Shown one piece after another: positions 1 through 11,690 of a stretch of 64,000 nucleotides of DNA. The stretch covers positions 1 to 64,000 of the forward strand of contig JAQFVV010012510.1 of the NCBI GenBank assembly GCA_028023455.1, given 5' to 3'. Numbering within the stretch: the stretch's first letter is position 1; each line of letters starts with the position of its first letter. Made by a program: the position numbers and the translations under genes. The notes beneath the pieces are model-generated. The model was not told where the DNA came from. It did no database searches and saw nothing but the letters and a program-made list of their open reading frames with translations. This stretch comes from Epiperipatus broadwayi. Taxonomy: Eukaryota > Onychophora > Udeonychophora > Euonychophora > Peripatidae.

Positions 1-189
1 CTTAAAATATAGCTCAATATATATATATATATGGAGAAAAATTACTGAATAGCAAAATGCTATTCAATTTGAATAAAATGTAAGAAGGAATACAAAAAGA
101 ATTTTTTTGCTATTATCTTTCTTCACACACATAGCAATTAAAAAGTTAGTTTTATTACCAACTTGTGTTAAATATGTAGGAATATGTGT
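1..189. other. AT-rich sequence, nothing recognised
   Basis: Short (TA)n tract near 19-31. No coding potential and no repeat that I could match elsewhere in the window. Confidence 0.6.
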
Positions 190-317
190 ACATATAAATC
201 AAAATAGCATTTGTAAAAACATATATATATATATATAATATGTAAAAGTAAACATATAAATCAAAATAGCATTTGTAAAAACATATATATATATATATAA
301 TATGTAAAAGTAAACAT
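190..317. repeat. Two-copy tandem duplication, ~62-66 bp unit
   Basis: Two nearly identical units (190-251 and 252-317) each start with acatataaatc, contain a (TA)n run and end with gtaaaagtaaaca. The open frame across this stretch on the minus strand is a by-product of the repeat. A local slippage or unequal-exchange duplication is the simplest reading. Confidence 0.85.
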
Positions 318-821
318 GTGTGTGTTGAGAGCATACACATTAAAAATAAGTATTACAGATGAATTAAATAGATTAATTAAAAGAAACTTGAAAATAAAGA
401 TTAACTATAATGATAAATAATCAGCAATAGCAAAGCTAGGCATCTAAGTTAAAGTAGTGTTTTATCAAACTGATGATAATGAGAACATATACAGATATAA
501 TGCATTGGAATGTGAACTTGACGTGGACAACCACGTGGTCAGTGGATAGCCAACCGAGAGAAATTTTACAACACTGAGGTGTGTAGAGAAAAATAAGAGT
601 CAAACATTTACTAGGTGAAGCCCCAGGTATGCAGATATGTCATCCAATGGGTCCTCCATTCGCCTCTCCTTCACCTTCAGACTTGTGGAGAGGTTTACCT
701 CTGAACATACCAAAGTAAACTTAGGACTCACAAACAGGTCATATTGATCTATAATATTATTTTTGTAAGTCTTTAGGTCCATAATGTTATGTCTATAGAG
801 TATGTATATAAAGTGTATAAT
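318..821. other. Intergenic; one unrecognised 60-codon frame
   Basis: Mostly AT-rich. A minus-strand open frame at 600-782 encodes a peptide that resembles no family I know. The DNA under it is less AT-rich and contains a small inverted repeat (aggtgaag near 614, cttcacct near 670), so a repeat fragment is as likely as an exon. No function is proposed. Confidence 0.4.
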
Positions 822-973
822 AATCCATAAAGCAAGTCAAATATAGCATGACATTGCTTTTATGAGCTTGTATTTACAAATATGTAATACGGGGAGTGTA
901 CCCTTAAACAAGCTCTTAATTGATAAGTGTGGCAAGAAAAAATATTTAAAATCTTTATGTGGAACATTCCCAT

Positions 974-1017
974 CCCCAGACGAATTGTTTTCAAGCTTTT
1001 GGCTCACTTCAGTGAGG
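974..1017 (-). ncRNA. Hammerhead-like RNA, F1 left arm
   Basis: Read on the minus strand: stem I strand CCTCA, core CTGAAGT, stem II GAGC/GCTT around a CAAAA loop, then GAAAA, a CAATT-containing stem III region, CGTC, and TGGGG closing stem I. The A normally at core position 9 is T, and the GAAA element is followed by A rather than C. The fold is conserved but activity is doubtful. Above the internal loop an outer helix (GAATATT with AATGTTC) can still form. Confidence 0.45.
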
Positions 1018-1205
1018 AGCTATAATATTCAGACACTGGATCTAAAATATCAACTCAAAGCCCAGCACTTATTTAATGCATAACATTTAAGTTAGATAGC
1101 TGAAGTTAATGACATTTTCATGTCCAAAAATTTCAGAGTTTCTACTTAAATATTACATATTAAATAAGTTCTGTGTTTTGAGTTGATATTTTAAATCTAG
1201 TGTCT

Positions 1206-1274
1206 GAATGTTCTAGCCTCTCATTGAGGTGAGCCATAAGCTCGAAAGCAATTGGTCTGGGGATAAGAATATTC
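1206..1274 (+). ncRNA. Hammerhead-like RNA, F1 right arm
   Basis: Outer stem I helix GAATGTTCT/AGAATATTC (9 pairs counting one G-U), internal loop AGCC/ATA, inner stem I TCTCA/TGGGG (with wobble pairs), core TTGAGGT, stem II GAGC/GCTC with CATAA loop, GAAAG, stem III region ending GGTC. Deviations from the consensus CTGANGA are C3 to T and A9 to T. The internal loop in stem I opposite a short stem II loop is the arrangement known to make loop-loop contacts in natural type-I hammerheads. Function is inferred only. Confidence 0.5.
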
Positions 1275-1636
1275 CAGGGAGAGATTTTAAATATTTTTCC
1301 TTACTGCACATATCAATTAAGAACTTGTTTGAGCTATTGGTATGCTCTTTATATTACATATTTGTACATACAAGTGCATAAAAGCAATGTCATGCTATAT
1401 ATGACTTGCTTTATTGATGATTATAATTTTACCTGTAAGGCTTTGGCAATGCTAAGGCTATTAATATATGGTAGCTCTGAATTTGGTTCAGTCCCATATA
1501 GATATTTAAGTTAGATAGCTGAAGTTAATGACATTTTCATGTCTGAAAATTTCAGAGTTTCTGCTTAAATATTACATATTAAATAAGTGCTGTGTTTTGA
1601 GTTGATATTTTAGATTTAGTGTCTGAAAATCTAGCT

Positions 1637-1680
1637 CCTCACTGAGGTGAGCCATAAGCTCGAAACCAATTGGTCTGGGG
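1637..1680 (+). ncRNA. Hammerhead-like RNA, F1 third unit
   Basis: Best F1 copy: CCTCA/TGGGG inner stem I, core CTGAGGT (A9 is T), stem II GAGC/GCTC with the preferred G-C first pair and CATAA loop, GAAAC, stem III ACC/GGT closed by AATT, and GTC immediately before the 3' strand of stem I, where hammerheads cleave. The 5' to 3' order matches type I hammerheads. Confidence 0.55.
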
Positions 1681-1815
1681 ATAAAAATATTTTAGATAGA
1701 GATTATAAATATTTTCTCTTACCACACTTATTAATTAAGAGCTTGTTTGAGCTATTGGTGCACTCTCTATATTACATAAAGTGTACAATATATATAACAT
1801 TGCTAATAGTTAATT

Positions 1816-2319
1816 ATCTTCAAGTATAACCCTTTATAAATAAAACTCATTACTTTTAATTTCTTGCCTTATCGTTTCCATAATATTTTGAGGATTTCTT
1901 TTTATTAATTGTTTTATGCAATCCAGAGAGCATTAGAGTGCCACTGGACACAACAACTTGTATTTGACTTAATGAGATTTCATCAATGTTTTAAAAATGT
2001 TGAAGCCTTGTGAACTTTGAAGGAGACATTTAAATACATTAATAATCTTCCATAATAATAATAGAATATATTATGTTAATGATTATTTGTTCCGATTTAT
2101 AATAAATTCTTTAATTAATATTTATATTGTTAATAAATACAAAAAAAAATTGGATTTATTTTATAACAATTATTTTATTATTCACGATTTTTCTTAATAT
2201 TTTTATTGCTTTTTTTTTTTTTTAACTGGGCAAAATGAGTTATGGAGAAAAATTTGGTAAAAATATGATTAGTTGCTTAAAAAGTTTGAATACCTGTTTA
2301 AATATTAGATAATTTTATT
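1816..2319. other. AT-rich sequence, nothing recognised
   Basis: Homopolymer runs (poly-A near 2140, poly-T near 2212-2223); no coding or repeat signal recognised. Confidence 0.6.
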
Positions 2320-2327
2320 CCATATAG

Positions 2328-2751
2328 CAGGGGTGGCCAACGTTAGTGTTCATAAGATCTACTTTTTATTTTTAAAATGTGTTGCAATGACTTGTTGTCA
2401 TAGACATAGTCTAAGTGGAGGGAGGTGTGAAATACATACTGTTTTTATATATCTACCTATTAAAAAATAACAATTATTTAAGAGGCCAAAAAACTCATGT
2501 CCGGGTGAATTAAAGCAATGTGAGTAATTATTAACCATAATTGTTAATTCACATTAACTACATTAAGTCAAGATTAAAAATATCATTTTCAATAATGATA
2601 CAGCTTAGTGGACTTCATTATGTAGAATTGAAGAAAAAAATAGAATAAAAACAAAAATAACAAAAAAACTTGAAAATCTTGACTTAGCGATCGACCAAAA
2701 ATGGCTTTGCGATCGACTGATGGATCAAGATCGACTTGTTGGATACCCCTG
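2328..2751. mobile_element. Non-autonomous hAT MITE with intact 8-bp TSD
   Basis: A 424-bp element with terminal inverted repeats CAGGGGTGGCCAAC (2328) and, inverted at the right end, CAGGGGTATCCAAC (ending 2751). It is flanked by a perfect 8-bp duplication CCATATAG (2320-2327 and 2752-2759). The length of the duplication and the CAGGG termini are diagnostic of the hAT superfamily. It encodes no transposase, so it would have been mobilised in trans. Internal GATCGAC-type repeats near the right end are typical of hAT subterminal sites. The intact duplication suggests a relatively recent insertion. Confidence 0.9.
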
Positions 2752-2759
2752 CCATATAG

Positions 2760-3321
2760 TATTGAAAGAACTTTTCAATGCAAATAATAACTCTATATTA
2801 TATTAATAAATGTATAATAAGTGTTCCATTATTTTGTTCATTACTTTTATATTTTAGCTTTAATAGATGTCTCTCTTATTTAGTTTTAAAATTATATATA
2901 TATATAATAAAAAGTTTATACTAATAATTATTTTTTATACTTCCTTAAAATTACACATACTTATATAGTTAAATTATCTAACATCAATTATAATTAGTTA
3001 TACAAGCATATAGAAATATCATTTCTTTGTTTTAATTTTTTGTATTGTTAGAAAGATTTTTTTTTCCAAATAGATTTATATGGCCATATATAAAAAGTAA
3101 AACAACAAATCAAAAATTATTAAATAAATAAACACATAATTGATGAGAGATTTAAAATAAAGCTGAATTTGATTTTATTAAAAAAAGCAAACATATTTGT
3201 GATAACGTTCAGAGTCATATTAAATCACCAGAAGAAAAACCCAACTGAATCATTTGAGATATGATGTTTGGTTTATAAAAATAAAAACCATTTTAAAAGA
3301 AGAAAGAACCTAAACTATAAA
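2760..3321. other. AT-rich sequence, nothing recognised
   Basis: Contains a (TA)n patch near 2894 and poly-T/A runs; no gene or matched repeat. Confidence 0.6.
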
Positions 3322-3813
3322 ACATGGTTGGTCCGCGGACTGGTGCCGGGCCTCAGGAAAGTTTGTAATAACAAAATAATAATAGTTTAAACTTTTAATT
3401 AATATAAACAATTTTTATTTACTTTTTCATCTTATTTTTACCCAATTAAAAAAAAAGAAAAAGAAAGAAAACAAAATCTGATCAATAATACATAAATTAA
3501 TTTGTTTTTTTAGTTATCACAGATGTGTATGCGAGGGGGGGGGTAGAATTAAATTTTTTATTACTTTTCTAAAAAAATTCAAAATGAAAAAAATTTTTTA
3601 TTACACAAACTCCATATATATAATTTCATCTTGTATATTTAACTTCGTTTTGATCAGTTATAACAATTATGCTCATCTAAAGCTAATCAGTTTACATCTT
3701 TAAGAAAATTTATCTGTAGACTTCTGTTGGTCCACAAAACCTTATTCTTAATTTTGCCGGACATTATTCTTATTTTTACCGTTCCACAGGGGTAAAAAGC
3801 TTGAAGACCACTG
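3322..3813 (-). mobile_element. Degenerate hAT-like non-autonomous element
   Basis: The right end, read on the minus strand, starts CAGTGGTCTTCAAGC, a typical hAT terminal repeat. The left end near 3330 has the ggtccgcggactggtgccg sequence that commonly sits just inside hAT termini. The left terminus itself is mutated and I could not confirm an 8-bp duplication, so the left boundary is approximate. Interior is AT-rich with a G10 run at 3534-3543 and has no coding frame. Confidence 0.5.
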
Positions 3814-4840
3814 CCTTATATTACCAACAAAATCCAAAAAATAAGACCTCAAATTGAATCCTCATATGCAGAATTTTTAAATCTATTTGTTTTTCTTCAA
3901 ACAGTCAATTTTTGGACTATGAAAAATAATTTTATTTTCAACAAAAAGTAATACAATTATATGTAGGCTAATAATGTGTATGAAATTAACTTCATGAAAT
4001 TGAAAATGTTCATTGATTTGTATCTCAAAAATAGCATGAATATCTATAATTTATAAAATTTTAATACAACAAATATGTAAATGCTTAAGTTCAAAGGTCA
4101 TTGCATCATATTTATTTTACTCATACTGCATACAATATTGGTGCCAAAACTATAAGTCTTGTAAGCTTATTCTAATCCTCATTTCCCTCTTTAGAATGTA
4201 TAATAATTTAGAAAATGCTAAAAAGCTTCAAAAGAAAGTAGTTTTACAAACAATACTGTTACAACCCAATCTAAGTATAATATAAACATACAAGAGAAGT
4301 TCAATGCAAAACTTTCCTATGTATGCAAATTGAAAAATTATGCTAATAATTTAATCTAATGATTCCCATTTTGTTGATTATTTATACGTTGTTATAATTA
4401 TACAGTTAACTTTGATGGCATTAACAACAGGTATAAAATTACATTTGATTATGAATAGAATTTGAGTGTAGTTGGAAAATTCATAAAGAACAAATATAAA
4501 TTGCTAAAAAATTTCCAGTTGTAAATAATAGATCTAAATATGATTCTTTTCTATGTTCTACCGCTAAAATAAAAATCGTTTCATGCATATCAGAGAAAAA
4601 AATTATATATCTTTTATCAGCGTGCAATAAAGAAATAGCCTAAAATTATCACTTTTTACAAGGCAATAAGAAAATATGATACTGCTAAGATGACATAGAA
4701 AGACTGTATGACATTTAGGAAATAGTTTTCATTGAGAAGTTTGCATTCAGTTGGGGAACTTACAAAATATAAATTTCTGTAATTTATATTGTTGTGAATG
4801 TCAAACAAGTTAAAAAGAATAAAACAGAACAAGAGAATAA
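3814..4840. other. AT-rich sequence, nothing recognised
   Basis: About 1 kb without open frames, repeats or RNA genes that I can identify. Confidence 0.6.
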
Positions 4841-5212
4841 TCTTATAAAAATATCACATGATCACCACTTTTTATGCTTGCTCATAACTGTTATTAAAAC
4901 AGGCAAAACTCTCCATACAGTAGTGCCACTCGGTGCAAGCCAGAGTAATCAGTGGATGCAAGAAAGTTTGTGCACAAAATCCCTATCTAATGCCTACTCA
5001 TCCAATATCCCCAGACTAGTTTCCAGCCTGTGGCTTCCATCAGTGAAGAGCTGTGAATTTGATAGCGCTGCATCTAGATCTAGTCTGGAGATATTGGATG
5101 AGTAGGCATTAGATAAGGATTTTATGTACAAGACTTCTGGCATCCACTGATTACTCTGGCTTGCACTGAGTGGCACTACTGTATGAAGAGTTTTTCTTGT
5201 TCTTATAAAAAT
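4841..5212 (+). mobile_element. Family B palindromic retroposon, copy 1
   Basis: Element 4853-5200 (348 bp), flanked by a perfect 12-bp duplication TCTTATAAAAAT (4841-4852, 5201-5212). It begins with the family head (ATCACATGATCACCAC), followed by two inverted arms; each arm runs from the caggcaaaact block through tggatg and gcctactcatcc to the hammerhead-like core. The right end is T-rich (gtttttcttgt). The duplication length fits target-primed insertion by a LINE machinery rather than a DNA transposase. Two overlapping open frames here are by-products of the palindrome. Confidence 0.85.
5009..5048 (-). ncRNA. Hammerhead-like RNA in family B copy 1
   Basis: Minus strand: CTTCA, core CTGATGG (A9 is G), stem II AGCC/GGCT with ACA loop, GAAAC, TA, GTC, then TGGGG. 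Stem II here differs from other B copies (GGC/GCC, CATAA loop) yet still pairs, which is compensatory support for the helix. The outer stem I helix seen in other copies is disrupted. Confidence 0.5.
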
Positions 5213-7339
5213 AATTATAAGGATTTACTTTGCCCATACATACAGTATCTTCAAATCCACTCTAGCACTTTAGAATCACAACAAAAAGATGTCCAATATC
5301 AATTCATAATGTACATAAAGACTATAGTAATCTAATTTTTATAGATATACATGTGGTAAAATAATAGATGATTAGTTATATATGTAAATGTTATTCAAAT
5401 TTGTGATTTAAAAAAAGATATCTTAATTTAAATTTTTAATGGAAAAGTTAAATTTTTGTAAAACTTCTTCCAACTTTTCCCATATTTCAGCAATAAACAT
5501 CTTGACTTTACAAACTTTAAAGATATCATCATGAAATAACATCTTTAATTTAACTTTACACAGCCCAAAGACATCTTCATGAGAACAAAGATTGGATCAT
5601 GGTTTTTTCTAAACCTTGAATTCATACCTGATTTCCAATTTTAAATTTTTTTTAAAATAATCAGCCAAATACATGTTTGTAATTATAATGATAATAATTG
5701 TAAAATATTCAAAAACTAAATGTATTAGTGAAATTTAAGTGCAACTTATTTCTAAATAAACTTTACAAAAATAATTTAATATTAAATAAATTAAACAAAT
5801 TTAAATTTGTTGTTTATATGTTAGTTATGAAAACATTTTGCATTTACAGAAAAGGAAAGGTTAAGAAGTGTGGTACATAGCCAACCATAAGAACATGATT
5901 AATAAGAAAAGAAACAGCATAGGTTATTTAGCAAATGTAATATGCAAATTTCTAATTTGAATAAATCACTTATATAATCATCTCATGGTTTAAAAATAGC
6001 AGCAGATTTAATCAATATATGAGAGCTATATATTCTGGTGGGCCTCACCAAAAGTGCACCCAGCTGTGTCTAAGCTGCAATAGAAAACAAAAAAATTATT
6101 TTGTGTCACACAGGTAAAAAGCATTTCACATTCATGTTATACGTTGTAGAAAGGTCATAGTAAAAAATGTGTCTTCTTTGTATGCTATGATATGAAAGTG
6201 ATTGCTTACATGTTTTATCTGTTGACATTTTCAAGACATGTTTAAAATGCAATTTTTTTGCTTTTGGATATTGTATGCAGCTATAAATTTCATACAGCTT
6301 AAAGACAAGACTAACTTCTTTATAAAATGTATTATGGATAGTAAAATGTCCATGTTTTTTTCTTTTACTCTGTCTACTATAGAAAGTGTCATCATACTTT
6401 TACTGTTTTCATTTATAATCTTTACTAAGGCAATAAATCTCAAGAATATGTACTTGAAAATGCAAAGATAGGGACCTCTACAGATCTTAACCACAAGCTT
6501 ACTCTTTGGAAGAAAAGAGGGGAACCATTCTTTACTTTGACCTACTTTCTATATAAATAGGTGAATCTGAAGCAGTTGGATCTGAGAGCATGAAGCTATT
6601 CAATACTTCACTGATTAAGTTCACAATTCCTATTACTAATTAGTACTCATGAAATCTTTCGATTTACAATGAGTCAATGGAAAGATCTTATAGTTCGAAA
6701 TCTATTATGATAATTTAAAGTTGTAATTATAAATTTATTTAACGCATATTGATTACATAAGTAATATTTACTAAGGCAATAAACCTCAAGAATATGCACT
6801 TGAAAATGCGAAAGTATGTTGAACATAAACTTTTAGCATAGAATTACTTATTTTTTTGTTTTTGGATAACATAGGCAATTGTGATTTGTACATATCTTAA
6901 TGACAAGTTTAGCTCTTTCCAATATTAAAAACTGTTGGCATATATTTACTGCTTCCATTTATGATGAATATTTGGTGTAGATTTACTTTTGCTTTATATT
7001 CGATGTGCTTTGTAAAATTAGGAATCAATATACACTACACTTAATACATAGCATGTGGACAATTATATTTTGATATGATTTTTTAATGATTTTATTAATA
7101 CATATTTAATACAGGGATTGTAATCCTTGTGTACATTTTTAAGATCATCGTATTGACTGATCTAAACATACTAAGAAAATAAATTTAAAATTATGCAACT
7201 GAAAATATGGATAATTTTACAATGAAAAAATGGAAATAGAAATCTTTATATGTAATCATTCATGTGAAGAAACTTATAATACTCAAGTTACTAAAGTCGT
7301 AATATCATGCCAACTAATCCAGTATTACGTTTATGCATT
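5213..7339. other. Intergenic with diverged ~350-400 bp repeats
   Basis: No gene. Between about 6240 and 7250 a loosely conserved block recurs: 'actaaggcaataaatctcaagaatatg' at 6423 and again, slightly changed, at about 6771, with a weaker echo near 7172. The associated cttttggata block is at 6260 and about 6860. This suggests an old tandem array. Overlapping frames on both strands at 6231-6494 are unconvincing as genes. Confidence 0.45.
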
Positions 7340-9097
7340 AGAAAGCCTCCTTGCATGATTTAGTGCAGCGGTTAGAGTGGCGTATTCTGGACCTCAAGGT
7401 TCATGCATTGTAGCTTACCTCTATCATTTTCAGATCTTAAACTTATTGTGAAACTCCTGGTTATCATCACCATCATTAGTGGTAGTCATACTAGTAGTAT
7501 TAGCAAGATAAAAAATAAAATACATGTAAAAAGAATCAAACGGCTAATAATTGAATGATTTCTCAGGAAGAGATTAACATACCAAAGCACAGAACGCTTC
7601 AAATCCTGATACATAAGATTACTGTTTTATTGTTTGTCAATAGTAATAGTAATCGAAGATCGTTATTGTTTGGGAGTGCATCAAAAGTAGAAATGCTGGC
7701 AGTGACCTGCTTTGCAAATCACCTTAACTTGAAAATATTCAAATTAATTTTAAAACACAAAGATTAAAATTACGAGCAAATGATTGTAATAGCTGTTATA
7801 TCTATTACAGTTCAGCTAATTGGATAATCTTTATAATAAATATTACGGAAAGATCACACACATTTTAAAAGTCAGTCTTTTAACCTACAAAAAAAAAACA
7901 TTGAATCTTTGTATGACATTTACTTCATTTGCTTGGCGGTATTGAGATTTCACATTTTAAAAAAATGAAAGTTTTAAATATTTATGCGGTTGTCTATATG
8001 TTTATTAATAACATTTTTTTTAAAAACAAAAATTGATAAAAGCGTGATCTCATTTGCGTTAAAAGTCAGGTCACTATCCATCTATAAATCAATTATCTAT
8101 AAGATGTGAACACAGTAAAATAGCACAGATTTTTTGATAAAAGAAAATTTTAATACTTTTGCTATTAAAACAATTCAACAAATTAAAGCCATCAAATGAC
8201 ATTTGCAGTGAAAAACAAATATGGTTTTATGTGATTACTCGTAAATCAGATCAGCGTTCAGGGTTAGGTATCAATTAAGCAAAACAGAAAATAGTTTGAA
8301 ACCTAGAAGTTAATCTTGTAATAAACAAAAAGATTTGAAATAGACCAAATTAAAAACAAGCTAAAACAGACGTTGATTATTTTAACTATTGCTAAAAAAA
8401 ACTTTAAAAAAATCGATGTCTTTAAATATATGTGTGCTGAAATGTGTTTGTATTATAAATACACAAACACGTCGGCTCGTGCAATTACTTTAAAAAATTA
8501 TAAATCATTATATATATGTATTAGCTATATTTTGAGGCAAGTAGACAAAATAAATTAAAATATGGTCAAATTATTCCATAACTATTAATCTCTTATCAAA
8601 CAACCAGCAAAGGTATAACTAAATTTGTCAAAAACACATGTGTATTTGTTAAATAAGTCTACAAATATATATATAACCTCTAATGCAATAATTACTAGAA
8701 AACATCAAAAAACAAATATAATAGTATGTCATAGTGAAACAAATCTTTGGTTTAAAATGACTAAATAATATAAAGCCCCAAAATTAGGTAATTTCTTCTA
8801 GAGAAGTTTGTGAAGAAAATTTCTTTAGACAATGAAACTTATTAACAAGATCTCGTAGTTTGGTAAAAAAATAATTTTTCTTCCACTAAAGAAATGTGCT
8901 GAAATTAAGCCTAATTGATATCATTTAAAATTTACAAAAAAAAAAAAAAGAATTAAAAAATTGTTTCAGGTAATTCATAGATAGATATGTTGGTGCATCT
9001 TTATAACTTAAAATTGTTACATTTCTTTAAAAAAAATTCCAAAATTATTTATATATATATATCTTCAATGGATAGTAAATAGTATAAAGGTTAGTAT
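7340..9097. other. Intergenic; possible degenerate SINE at the left edge
   Basis: Around 7355-7490 there is a weakly tRNA-like stretch (ggttagagtgg and ggttcatgca) followed by a tcatcaccatcat tail like that of RTE-mobilised SINEs, too degenerate to call firmly. The rest is AT-rich with no recognisable content; the frame at 7555-7767 resembles no family I know. Confidence 0.35.
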
Positions 9098-9352
9098 ATA
9101 ATCATCATCACCATCATCAACTATTATCAATCCACTGCAGATGAAGGTCTCTCCAAATTCAATCCATCTTCTCTGATCTTTAGCTTCTCTTCTCCACATC
9201 ACCCTTGCACACTTTTTTATTTCATCCATCCATCTCACATGTGGTCTCTTTCTGGGACTTTTACAATCTCCTGAAATCCAGTTTAAGATTTCAACTGTCA
9301 ATCTATTATCATCTCTTCTAGCAATATGCCCAGCCCAACTCCACTTCAGTTT
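9098..9352 (-). pseudogene. RTE-type LINE, 3' end of the ORF
   Basis: C-terminal tail of an RTE/BovB-like reverse transcriptase ORF. The minus-strand translation has the clade-typical tail: a WAGHIARR block, then RKRPHVRWMDEI, and RRWIEFGETFI near the end. The endonuclease and polymerase domains are absent, so the copy is 5'-truncated, as is common for LINEs. Directly downstream on the minus strand lies a run of GATGAT-type triplets (9097-9120), the simple-repeat 3' tail that RTE elements use instead of poly-A. The first residues of the open frame come from the adjoining family E repeat and not from the LINE. Dead copy; no function. Confidence 0.8.
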
Positions 9353-9725
9353 AAATGTTATTATTTTCCTCCCTTCTTCAGTTATTGCCGGCCTGACCTG
9401 TGGCAGTAGTACCATGGGAATTAAACCAAGATTACTTAGATTTGGAATATTGAATTTAAAGTGATGTTCTAATCAATTAGAGTATTCTGACACTAACTTC
9501 ATTCATTAAAAGTTCACCTTAAATTCAGTATTTATGAATCTAAAGGTCCATATCTAAAGGTCCATTTGTACTAAAACTGGTCATGCCAAAAACACCTGAA
9601 GAAGGGAGGGAAATAATATTATTCAAAATGTTGTTTTATGTACTAAAACTGTGTATTATTAACTGTTGACTGTATTAGAAAACTTTTAATAAAGTTTAAA
9701 TTTTTCTAAAGATATTTAACAACTA
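9353..9725. repeat. Family E fold-back SINE-like repeat, copy 1
   Basis: Inverted arms: left 'cctcccttcttcag...ctgacctgtggcagtagtacc' is the inverse of right 'tgtactaaaactggtcatgcc...cctgaagaagggaggg' (near 9580-9620), and the right arm continues with attattaactgttgactg and aaagtttaaatttttctaaag as in copy 2 at 46.0-46.5 kb. The CTGAAGAAG...AAAAT motif is a decayed form of the CTGAWGA-hairpin-GAAAC pattern shared by several families here. Confidence 0.65.
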
Positions 9726-10485
9726 ATTTAAGATAATGGAAATAATTCAGTTTATAGTCACAAATAAAATGTTGTGATCACAATTTTTCAAACAAACTCT
9801 ATCTGTGGATATGTAAATCAATTATCCAGAGCCTCAACATATATATCCTGATAAAAATAGTTAAATTCCTTTGATTGAATGGTAAAAACATTTAATGTCC
9901 TTTGATTGGATGATGAATTCCAATAATAGTAGTAAAATCTTGTGAAATTAATTTAGACAATAGTGACCCAATAATTCAGGGAACTATATTCTACATATAA
10001 TTATAATAGATTTAATGTCAAGACAAACTAATTTTATTGTAGTACTTAATCTTAGTTCAGGGTTTTAAATGTGCTAAAATTACTTTTAAAAAGCATATGT
10101 TATAGATAGTAATGTAAAAAAATTTGTCTGATATATCCATACATGCACTGCATGCCTTAAGAAAAAGTAGGCTTCATTTGCCAGATTAATTATATATTCT
10201 TGTTAACATTAAAAAGCTTTTTAGCAGTAGTTTATCTGTCAATGAAAATTTAGACTGCAAAAAGAAAAGAAAAAACTCAGAAGATGAAAGTAAGTGTTGA
10301 GAAAGCTACAACAAAAAAAGGAAAAACATTTGGAGCCAAGAAGTTGACACAGTTACTAATGCAAAATATATCAGAAGATAAGCTCACCTAGGCAACTATG
10401 AAAGAACTGTAAATGAAAAAAATTTCATAATAAAATGAGGTATTTTAGAGTGTACACATAATATATTCATAATACTTTTAAAAAA
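9726..10485. other. AT-rich sequence, nothing recognised
   Basis: No gene, RNA or matched repeat seen. Confidence 0.6.
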
Positions 10486-11690
10486 AAAAACAATTTATTA
10501 GACAAGAAAAAACAAAAATTGTTACAACTGTTAAATTAAATTACATGACTTTGAACTACACTGTCTTTTGCTTCAAAGAAGCCACTCTGATTCTAGTCCC
10601 AAACAAGTTGTTTCCTGATAATTTCAAGGTATGCTTTGAAGAATTGTTTATAAAAACAAAACCTTATTCCACGTGTCCCAAAATAAATTTGAAAATGTAA
10701 GCATTTTGTCTCTGTCTTTAATTTTTTTTATTACTCCAATGTAGGCATTATGGGCACTGAGGGTGTTTTGTTCAAAGACAAATTGGCAGCTGATAATCCA
10801 GACTGCATAGGTAAGGAAGTTGGCCAATCTGATTATGGAAATATCACTACTGTTGATGGCTGTCTTAATAGATAATAGCATTCTAATATCAACTGTTACT
10901 TTAGTTGATATCAATGCTTTAATGTTATTAAAGTAGGGACATGTATAAAGGAGATGTTGAATAGTTTCATCAGTCATTTTACAAAGTTGACATTGAGGAT
11001 CAATTTTATTAAAACCTCTTTTCCACACTAGAAAGTGGTTAGTGGGTAATGCTAGTAGGTTCAGCTTTATGATAAAGTCGATAAATTTTGATTCAATGTA
11101 CCAACCTTTGAGTTTTTTGAATAATAGTTTGTTATTTAGACCAATTTCACTGTGAAGTAAAGCTTGATCCTTATAAATCAGGCCATAAATTTCAAATATG
11201 TCTTTTTGCATTGGAAGGAAGACTGTGTTACATTTATGAGTCCTTTCACAAAGTTTAAAATTCCCAAAATTCCCTTACTCTCAATGGGAAGGGGGTATCT
11301 GTGGGTTCTATTGGAAGAGAAAATTTTGAATTTCTTTGTTCCCTGTACTTTGCTCGTACGGCACTAAATACTTTGTGGGCATAGCATGTGAAAATTGAAT
11401 GTAGTCCCATCCCTTTTAATTCTTTAGACATATGCATTTTGGCTATACTAATAGCAACCACTTTGTCCTTCCAAAAAAGTCTGGAGCAGATGGAATTGAT
11501 CTTATTGACAAAAACTTTGGTTGGTTTGATTATAGGCAGGAAGTAGTTTATTCTTGGAAATATCAGCATATTTAGTAGTGAAGTTTTGCCAGATAGGGGC
11601 ATCAAAATTTGAGTCAGTGAATTTACTATTTTCATGGTTTTTTCATTCATAATATTATATAAAAAAAGTAATAATTGAAACTAATGAATA
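10486..11690 (-). pseudogene. L1/Tx1-like LINE, 5'-truncated ORF2 C-terminus
   Basis: Two minus-strand open frames (11255-11650, then 10648-11211, with a frame change between them) encode the post-polymerase part of a LINE ORF2. The first has the region after the RT thumb (PLSGKTSLLNMLIFPRINY, then RLFWKDK). The second ends with a cysteine-histidine motif, CQLCKMTDETIQHLLYTC, of the CX2C...HX4C type found at the C-terminus of L1/Tx1-group ORF2 proteins. The same arrangement occurs in the longer LINE at 15.5-23.3 kb, so both belong to one clade, but the sequences differ too much to be one subfamily. The 3' end near 10490 has an aataaat signal followed by a homopolymer run. Endonuclease and most of the RT are missing, so it cannot move itself. 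Confidence 0.8.

Larger units (their letters stand above)
822..1815. repeat. Family F1 inverted/tandem repeat
   Basis: Three related units of about 250-280 bp. The left arm (about 822-1090, minus orientation) is the inverse of the right arm (about 1143-1427). A third unit (about 1563-1815) repeats the right arm in direct orientation, and the linking sequence ttaagttagatagctgaag recurs at 1088 and 1507. Each unit contains a conserved core that fits a hammerhead-ribozyme fold (separate entries). The core is recognisably homologous to that of family B (shared CCTCACTGA, CATAAGC, GAAAC and GTCTGGGGATA blocks). No clear target duplication was found. No protein is encoded; open frames at 862-1083 and 1329-1514 are incidental. 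Confidence 0.8.

Noticed and set aside
600-782. Minus-strand 60-codon frame as a host exon
   Set aside because: No family resemblance, no supporting splice context and inside repeat-like sequence.
6231-6494. Overlapping frames on both strands as genes
   Set aside because: Low-complexity, mutually antisense, and lie in an old diverged repeat.
7355-7490. tRNA-derived SINE with RTE tail
   Set aside because: A- and B-box-like words are too degenerate and no second copy was found in the window.
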